A DNA stretch of 64,000 bases, taken from positions 121,552,622 to 121,616,621 of the forward strand of contig NC_068920.1 of assembly GCF_023091745.1 (NCBI RefSeq), in the 5' to 3' direction. The position numbers were made by a program, and so were the translations under genes. The notes below the pieces were generated by a model. It was not told the origin of the DNA and did no database searches. It was given only the letters and a program-made list of their open reading frames with translations. Source of the stretch: Budorcas taxicolor. Taxonomy: Eukaryota; Chordata; Mammalia; Artiodactyla; Bovidae. Shown here piece after piece: positions 57,921-64,000 of the stretch. How positions within the stretch are numbered: the stretch's first letter is position 1; every line of letters starts with the position of its first letter.

Positions 57921-58429
57921 ATTCATAAGAAGGAAAAGTTTTCTCTCTTCAGTTTCCAAAGACTTACTTTATATCTCTCCCCAACAAAAATAAAAAGGGG
58001 AAGAAATGGTCAGATGTGTATCAAGAACAAGAAATCCCATAATGATTGAAGTCTTCTATGAGTTGTATCTTCTTAAAAAGTCTCCAAGAGACAGATGACA
58101 ACATTCTTTAGGGAACTGATTCAAAAGCAAAAAAAAAAAAAAAAAAAAAGATACTGAGAAAAAGAAAGAAAAAAATGGGCATGAATAAAAGAGTGTCATT
58201 ATATGAGCAAAAATGACTTACTAGTAGGAATGATAGCTAGAGAATAAACTGTGACCAAATGCTGATGACCTCACTGCTGAGTTCTACAAAGCCTTTAGAC
58301 AGTTGCCTGGACCAACCTTTCACTGTTATTTTCAGTGGTATGTGAGAGAAAGGTGAAAGAGACAAGTCTGTGAAAGAGAATTAGCAATAACTTATGTTTC
58401 TTTCAACTTAATTTTTAAAAAATATTTTG
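57921..58429. other. anonymous sequence with poly-A run
   Basis: A 21-A run lies at 58129-58149 without recognisable element sequence upstream. Otherwise nothing is seen. Confidence 0.45.
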
Positions 58430-58590
58430 AAGTCTTTATTGAATTTGTCACAATATTGCTTCTGTTCCATGTTTTATTTTTATGGCTGCAAGGCATGTGG
58501 GATCCTAGCTCCTTGACCAGAGATCGAAACCCCACCTAAATATCATTGCAAGGTGAACTCTTAACCACCGAACCACCAGAGAAGTCCCTA
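58430..58590 (-). mobile_element. CHR SINE fragment
   Basis: Antisense CHR: ttttatggctgcaaggcatg-tgggatcctagctcc, ccagagatcgaaaccccac, actcttaaccaccgaaccac-cagagaagtccc. Confidence 0.8.
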
Positions 58591-58659
58591 GCAGCATTTT
58601 TAAAGACAAGAATGAGACTGTTTATAAACTGGTGGTTCTTTGTGTTCCTAACTCAAGTA

Positions 58660-58850
58660 ATGAAGTTTTTTTTTTTTTTTTAAACTGAGGTGAAATTCAC
58701 ATGACAGAAATTAATCATTAACTTTTTGAAAAGTGTACAATTCAGTTGCATTTAGCACACTCACTGGGGTGAGAAACCATCACCTCTAACTAGATCCAAG
58801 ACGTTTTCATCATCCAAAAGGCAACCCTGTACCCATAATAATACAGATAG
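58660..58850 (-). repeat. old L1M-type 3' end
   Basis: A poly-T run (about 58664-58681) then aaactgaggtgaaattcaca, gtgtacaattcagttgcatt and ccatcacctctaactagatc follow the antisense L1M 3'-end order. Confidence 0.7.
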
Positions 58851-59036
58851 AAAAACTGGCAAAAGAGAAGGGAATAACACAAAAATTCCAGTGGTATGGC
58901 ACAAAGTAAGAACTTAAAAGAAACTATGTGTTTTTAAAAACCTTATTTAAGGAATATTTTGCTGAAACATTATCAAGTATAATTACTGTTTTAAGTGCTG
59001 GATACTTTTATAACAAATTTTCCCTGCAAAGCAAAC

Positions 59037-59042
59037 TTTATT
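59037..59042 (-). promoter_or_regulatory. relic polyadenylation signal of NPM2 retrocopy
   Basis: AATAAA on the minus strand (tttatt on plus), about 25 nt before the likely 3' end of the retrocopy near 59014. The position fits a copied mRNA 3' end. It is a relic with no evidence of use. Confidence 0.6.
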
Positions 59043-59324
59043 GTGGCCCTGGGGCCAGGGCTCTTCTCTCCAGGTGCTGCTGAAACTAGACAGTTGGGGG
59101 TGAGGGGCTCTTGAATTGCACCTCTCACAACACTTCCACCATCTTCAGACACAGATGGAGGGGGACTGGTGTAAGGGGCACCCTGAATTTGCAGCATACT
59201 CTGAGAAAGGCCGACTCAGATCCTCAGTCATTGCAGCCAAGCCACTCCTGGCTCCTTGTTTCTTGGATTCCAGCTTCTTAGGTCTAAATGTAGGTTTGGC
59301 TTTTCACACAGGGCTCTTGTCTTT

Positions 59325-59475
59325 AATGGTATGGGGAGGGAGGTGGAAAGGAGGTTCAGGATTGGGAGCACATGTACACCTGTGGTGGATTCATGTTGAT
59401 GTATGGCAAAACCAATAAAATATTGTAAAGTAAAAAAATAAAATGAACATTACATAAGTGAGAAAAAACAAACAA
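59325..59475 (+). mobile_element. L1 3' end inside NPM2 pseudogene
   Basis: ggtatggggagggaggtgga, ggtggattcatgttgatgta and aataaaatattgtaaagtaa are ruminant L1 3'-UTR landmarks, followed by an A-rich tail (to about 59475, with aaacaaacaaac). It splits NPM2-like sequence between the EEIRASV-like and KDKSPV-like parts. Confidence 0.88.
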
Positions 59476-59592
59476 ACTGGGTCTCACTGTTTCTCTTCTT
59501 TCTCCACCTTTTTTCCTTAGCAATTCATCTGTTTATGCAGCACGAGTCTCTTGACTTGTTTGACAGGAGTCTACTCCTCTAGGGATACCTCT

Positions 59593-59844
59593 GAAGGTGA
59601 AAGTCGCCCAGTTGTGTCTGACTCTTTGCCACCCATGGACTATACAGTCCATGGAATTCTCCAGGTCAGAATACTGTAGTGGGTAGCCTTTCCCTTCTCC
59701 AGGGGATCTTCCCAACCCAAGTCTCCTGCATTGCAGGTAGATTCTTTTACCAGCTGAGCCACATGGGAAGCCCAAGAATACAGAACTGGGTAGTCTATCC
59801 CTTCTCCAGTGGACCTACCCAACCCAGGAATCAACCCAGGGTCC
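59593..59844 (-). mobile_element. Bov-tA SINE (partly dimeric) inside NPM2 pseudogene
   Basis: Antisense Bov-tA with tail gaaagtcgcccagttgtgtc, body tccaggtcagaatactgtag, head tttaccagctgagccacatg and part of a second unit (gtctatcccttctccagtgg). Perfect 12-bp TSDs agggatacctct at 59581-59592 and 59845-59856. Confidence 0.95.
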
Positions 59845-60300
59845 AGGGATACCTCTATATCATCATCATTCTCCTCCTCCCTTCCTCCTTCTCCTCCCCT
59901 TCCAGCTCCTCCTCTTCCCAGGTCTTCAGTGTGAAGGACAGGTCTGAAGCATCGTAACATTCTTGGCATGAAGAACACAGGTCCAAAGCCAACCTGAAAC
60001 TGAAAAGTGACTGAGGAGAAAGCTCCAGTCCCATCAAGGTGACCTGGGTAGGATGGAGGTGATGTGATGGGTTCTGTCTTCTTGTTCTCCTGGTTTGCTG
60101 GCGACAGGATCTCCACAAGATCATCTTTTCCTGGGCTTTTTCTCCAAGCAAATCATACTAAGCAACAGCTTATAGTCCTGCTTCCCCTCCTTCTGGGGTT
60201 CAAAGGCCCAAGTCTGCTTCTGCTGGCTTAGCTCAGAGCCCCAGGGCATGGCTGTTACTGCCTTTTCAGCTGTGCTGTTAATGCTGCAGCCTTAGGATGA

Positions 60301-60885
60301 AGAAGGTAGCAAAAAATACCTTCTAGAGTTTGTCTTCAAAAGAGTTTGCAGTCCAATGAAGAATTCAGATGTATAATCAAATGGAACCAGGTAAGCAAGA
60401 GGCCCAAGAGAGAGAAGGGTTAAGATACCAAAAGGAGGTCATAGGAAGACTATTTGCTATATTTAGATGAAAGTCCTGAGCATGAATCAATGATGATCTC
60501 CTAGGACTACAAAGAACAGGAAAGTGCCAGGTAAACTGCTAAGAAAAGATGAGGATGTTACATTGGGCACATGAACACAATCTCCACTCTCCAGGAAAAA
60601 ATGAGGAAAGAAGGGAGGCTTTGTATGATCACAGGTCTTTCTGATGTTATGGTGTGTAGATCCTCTCACAAGGAAGTGCCAGCTAAATCCAAAAGACTTC
60701 AGGGAAAGATATGAAAAGGAGGTGTTATTATGCAGTTCTAGCCATAATGGCATCATTTGGAAAAAAAAAAAGAAGAATGTGAGTATTTAAGACATATAAA
60801 GAATGAGCAATATAAACAGGTATATATGCCAAGAACAACAACAAAAATCAGTGGGACGTAAAGAGGAATATGATAGCACTAAAGA
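60301..60885. other. anonymous sequence
   Basis: Upstream flank of the NPM2 retrocopy. The minus frame at 60487-60756 has no known motif. Confidence 0.4.
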
Positions 60886-60887
60886 TG

Positions 60888-61120
60888 TAGCTCAGATGGT
60901 AAATAATCTGCCTGCAGTGCATGTCTGACTCTTTGAGACCCTTATGGACTATAGCCCACCAGGCTCCTCTGTCCATGGGATTCTCCAGGCAAGAATACTG
61001 GAGTGTGTTGCCATGCCCTCCTCCAAGAGATTTTTCTGACCCAGGGATTGAACCCACATGTTTTATGTCTCCTGCATTGGCAGGTGGATTATTTACCACT
61101 AGAGCCATCGGGGAAGCCCC
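60888..61120 (-). mobile_element. Bov-tA SINE with fold-back head duplicate
   Basis: 60921-61120 is an antisense Bov-tA. 60888-60920 is a sense copy of only its tRNA-like head (ctcagatggtaaataatctg). Both arms share the nonconsensus word ggtaaataatc (60898-60908; inverted at 61087-61097), where other Bov-tA copies here mostly have ggtaaagaatc, so one arm likely derives from the other. Confidence 0.85.
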
Positions 61121-61142
61121 ATATATAAATATATAACCACTT

Positions 61143-61172
61143 TATATATGTGTGTGTGTGTATATATATATA

Positions 61173-61214
<42 letters not shown>
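61143..61214. repeat. (TA)n/(TG)n microsatellite
   Basis: Alternating TG and TA runs with a long (GT)n at about 61174-61211. The plus frame 61150-61389 is a shadow. Confidence 0.95.
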
Positions 61215-61215
<1 letters not shown>

Positions 61216-61644
61216 ATGAGCCCCCTGGCAAGTCATCTAACTGTATGTTCTCATTTAGGTGCATACTTTCCATTGAATGGCTATTCTTTGCCCCTCAGTC
61301 CCTCCCTAAAACGAAAACAAGGCCTCAACTTTTCTCAGTGCCTCACATGTAGCAATGCCTCAAGTGAATTCTTCACCTCACCAGACTAAAATTTGTCTGC
61401 AGAGTTAATGTTGATCTTTTTCATAGAGTTGCATCAGCTTTAATAAACATTTGGACATCATAGTACATAAACTCAAGTGAAACTAAACCACTTTTGAAAG
61501 CTGACTACAGCACAATGCTTGAAAGAAGGGAACTAGATATTAATAACATGCTAAATCTGTGGTTTAAGTTGTCATAACTTTCTCATTTTTCTTTTTTTTT
61601 TTTCTGATTTTCCTTACTGAAACCAGAAATAGGCTGGGAAATGA
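61215..61644. other. anonymous sequence
   Basis: No gene or repeat is recognised. A T-rich run lies at about 61588-61603. Confidence 0.4.
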
Positions 61645-61682
61645 TAGGACAGATAGATAGGTAGATAGACAGATAATAGATA
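61645..61682. repeat. imperfect (GATA)n microsatellite
   Basis: ggacagatagataggtagat-agacagataataga is a short GATA/GACA-type tetranucleotide repeat. Confidence 0.85.
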
Positions 61683-61724
61683 AATGGAGAAATTTCCCAT
61701 GGTATCTCTGATATATTTTATTCA

Positions 61725-62290
61725 TCAAACAAACATTTGTGGAGGAACTAGTATGTGCCAGGTACTTTGAGTGATACAAACATGAGGCAGACTTTGTTTC
61801 TGACTTCATAAAGCCAATTATCTATGAGGAAAATAGATATGAACATAAATATCTATAATATAAAGTAGAAAGTGATCATTGCTATGAGAGAGATACAAAT
61901 AAGTTGCCACAGGAGTTCAGAGAAAAAAAGAGGCTACCTACATTTAGAAAAGATCAAGTAAAGCTGGTAGCAGAATCCTGGCCTTAAACTTTAAGAACAT
62001 GTAGAATGTGAACAAGTAAAAACAGGAAGCAAGAATCAATGGGACAAAGGCAGAGAGCCAGAACATTTCTGGGCATGTAAAGAAAGAGCAGGGAGCGTGA
62101 AAGGCTGTGGTAAAAGGAGTAACAGGCCACAGGATGGGAAGCCGCACTGGGTCAGAGAATATAGGGCTTTGTGTGCCATGAGGAGTCTGTATTTAAGTAA
62201 ACAGAAAACTTAATAGCTTTTAATAGTTTTCAAGCAGAAAAGTAACATGAGAAGAGCTGTACTTGGGATTAAGCTCATAATTCAAGTATA
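61725..62290 (+). repeat. old mammalian repeat, family not named
   Basis: actagtatgtgccaggtact, gagagatacaaataagttgc, agggctttgtgtgccatgag, ttttcaagcagaaaagtaac follow the order of the unnamed old repeat (accaggtactgtgc..., ggccttgtaggccatgg, agcaggggagtgacatg). This is the longest copy in the window. Confidence 0.45.
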
Positions 62291-62665
62291 AAATCATGTG
62301 TAAAAAAGGTTAGAGGGAAAAAGCCAGGTGAGAGTCAGAAGGAGAGGCATGGAGGAAATAAAGATTATAAAAACAGAATCAAATAAATATTTCATATTCC
62401 TGTGTTAATTTGTACTCCAGGAAACTAAGTTCTATTGAGTTAATACAGAAACAAGCCTTTGATTGGTAACAACGCTAGTCACGTGTACCCAAAGGTATGT
62501 AGAAAGTTCCCCCAGATCTCTCTCTAAAAAAAAAAATATGAAATATCAATAGCCTCTGAGTGTCCCTTCAAGGTGAATCTTTCTCCTTCAAATACTGAAT
62601 CTGTTATCAGGATTCTTCAAGGAGAACTCTAATAATCCCCAGAGGTTAAGGAATGCAGTACACTA

Positions 62666-62703
62666 GTCACAGAACTCTGGACTAATCACAGAACTCTGGG
62701 CCA
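62666..62703. repeat. 19-bp imperfect tandem duplication
   Basis: agtcacagaactctggact is followed directly by aatcacagaactctgggcc. Confidence 0.9.
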
Positions 62704-62825
62704 ATTTGTTCCACCTCCACTTTACTAACAGTGAAACAGAGCCCCAAAGCGGGAACTGACTTGTCCAGGGAAACATGGCTGGTTAGAACTCCAGTCTCCT
62801 GAACCCTGTCCCACCCCCTAACTCA
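62704..62825 (-). repeat. MIR-like fragment
   Basis: ccactttactaacagtgaaa-cagagccccaaagcgg and ccagtctcctgaaccctgtc fit a diverged antisense MIR. Confidence 0.5.
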
Positions 62826-64000
62826 CATTCCACTGTGGATACTCTGGGTTGGCTAAAACTGAGGTATCAAAATAAAATAACTCTCTTAATTTGCTTGGGC
62901 TTAGAACATGGATTTCAAACAAATAGCAAGCAAGGAAGAAGAAGAAAAAAAAAAAACACAAAACATTGCTGTACCTGAAAACTGGAAATCTGCAAGGCAG
63001 ATTTTTTACATAAATAAACAGCAAGGTATTACTATCAGGTTGGAATACTGACACACCACACACCTCGCTAATTAGGTATCATAAAACACTGAGTTAAGTG
63101 TAGTATAGCAACTACTTGACTCTCTGGAAAATACTGGTTACTTAGGCAAATTCCTTATGTCTTACAGAGACTTGTGGTCTCCAAACTTCAAACATTTTCC
63201 ATGGAAGATAACAAATATGTTTTTAATAGAATTCATTTGGGGATTTCAGGAAATAACTGAAAATCTGCAGCCTATAGGCATTGCACACATGAAGAAAAAG
63301 GGCATCAATCTCTCAAAATTCTGGCAAGAAAGGAGTGGCTGTTTCCAAAGTTTTTTTCCTTTCCAATAAGCTGCTTGTTAGTGCCAAAAAAACAGCTCAT
63401 CAGCAATGTTGTTTCATTTTATAGGGATGTTTTGAGAGAGGAAAAAAAAATTAGTAATGTGTCCTGTGATTTTTCAAACCTTATGTTCCAAAGCCTATAA
63501 TAATCTTACTGCTTTTTATTTTAAAAAAGAAAACCAAATGTTTGAGATTTGATCTTTAAGTCTACTATGTTCACTGCAAGCACATACTTTAACCTTATTA
63601 CAAGAAGCAACACGTAGTTTCTTTAAATGTTGCCCAGTCAAAAAAGAAAGTTAAAAAACCATAGATTCCATTAAGAACTGGGTGTTCTTCTATATGTAAC
63701 ACAAGTTACACATAGTAAGAGCCATAGCTGTAAAATAGCATTCCCTTACCTCTGCTAGAGGGTTCAACCTCTATTACTCCTAAATCAGGGTGCCCAGCGA
63801 GGTTTCATGTGTGCTCGTTCCCTAGGCTGCCAGAAGGTGTTCCCAGTTCTCCTTGCCTGATAAAAGCAACTGCTGCTAACTTTCCAAGCTTTGTCATCAC
63901 TGCCCACTGAAGGCACTGCCACTGTGTGCAAGGAGTTCTGAAAGCCTGAAGTCCAGCCTCAAGGCATTGGAAGTGTTGCTGATCCTGGCACCAGTATTCA
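62826..64000. other. anonymous sequence
   Basis: No gene or young repeat is recognised. A-rich runs lie near 62945-62956 and 63442-63450. The last 150 bp is GC-richer but I cannot support an exon. Confidence 0.4.

Larger units (their letters stand above)
59014..60300 (-). pseudogene. NPM2P: processed pseudogene of nucleoplasmin 2 (NPM2)
   Basis: On the minus strand the translation follows NPM2, the oocyte nucleoplasmin-family histone chaperone, without introns. STAEKAV then ELSQQKQTWAFEPQKEGKQ (about 60280-60190) and YKLLLSMICLEKK lie in one frame. VEILSPANQENKKTEPIT (about 60117-60063), SVTFQFQVGFGPVFF and CQECYDASDLSF lie in shifting frames. An acidic tract follows (WEEEELEGEEKEEG, then EENDDDIEVSLEE), then TPVKQVKRLV (about 59578-59549) and, after an L1 insertion, KDKSPV-KAKPTFRPKKLESKK near 59320-59260. 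At least four frameshifts plus stops (TGA near 60132, TAG in the Lys-rich part) rule out a full product. A 3'-UTR-like stretch with AATAAA follows. Poly(A) and TSD are no longer clear. Two later insertions (L1 end, Bov-tA) show that it is not recent. The symbol is descriptive, not an official locus name. Confidence 0.88.

Noticed and set aside
59640..60116. 158-codon minus ORF as a functional NPM2-like gene
   Set aside because: Only part of the frame is NPM2-like; homology jumps between frames and the ORF runs into an inserted SINE.
3665..60920. tRNA genes at Bov-tA heads
   Set aside because: The A/B-box-like heads are SINE promoters derived from tRNA-Glu-like sequence; they have no complete cloverleaf and continue into the Bov-A body.
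1..64000. CRISPR arrays, operons, bacterial-type promoters or terminators
   Set aside because: The window is mammalian nuclear DNA; no regularly spaced direct repeats or operon structure is present.

Overview
The window looks like nuclear DNA of a pecoran ruminant, probably a bovid. Evidence: many Bov-tA and Bov-A2 SINEs, CHR-type cetartiodactyl SINEs, BovB (RTE-clade) LINEs and ruminant-type L1 LINEs. Bov-A2 together with BovB and CHR points to Bovidae or close relatives; I cannot tell cattle, buffalo, sheep or goat apart. I see no CDS of a functional host gene, no RNA gene, no CRISPR array and no viral gene. About half of the window by my count is recognisable transposable elements; the rest is anonymous intergenic or intronic sequence with old, decayed repeats (MIR, L2, L1M).

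Layout. 0-9.5 kb: a 5'-truncated BovB (856-3321) split by a SINE, AT-rich flanks, three Bov-tA copies, MIRs and microsatellites. 9.5-15.3 kb: L1 3' end abutting two minus-strand BovB segments, L1M/MIR, and a plus-strand BovB whose YADD codons are split by a Bov-A2. 15.3-19.3 kb: the youngest-looking element, a 5'-truncated L1 with perfect 15-bp target-site duplications (TSDs) and an unbroken 757-codon ORF2 remnant, inserted at the edge of an older L1. 20-22.2 kb: BovB lacking the RT catalytic codons. 22.2-31 kb: mostly anonymous DNA plus a multi-layer nest (L1M / CHR / Bov-tA / BovB / L1). 31-35 kb: Bov-A2, BovB and a minus-strand mariner carrying a CHR SINE. 36.3-42 kb: an old L1 with a 22-bp TSD, itself invaded by a younger L1 and a BovB scrap. 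42.3-51.8 kb: BovB-rich, with two internally inverted BovB insertions and an L1 containing an inverted duplicate. 52-58.9 kb: anonymous DNA with MIRs, L1 with 5' inversion, SINEs. 59.0-60.3 kb: a minus-strand processed pseudogene of nucleoplasmin 2 (NPM2), interrupted by an L1 3' end and a Bov-tA. 60.3-64 kb: a fold-back SINE, microsatellites and anonymous sequence.

The coding capacity is that of retroelements only: LINE RTs that can copy themselves and, through shared 3' tails (BovB tail = Bov-A/Bov-tA tail), mobilise SINEs and host mRNAs (NPM2). All copies here are 5'-truncated and most are broken. The most interesting content is mechanistic: clean TSDs, TE nesting order, 5' inversions of the twin-priming type in BovB as well as L1, and SINE/L1 fold-back structures. 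I did not find a convincing undescribed multi-gene system. Family names come from recognising consensus-like sequence by eye, and boundaries are good to a few bases only where a TSD is stated.
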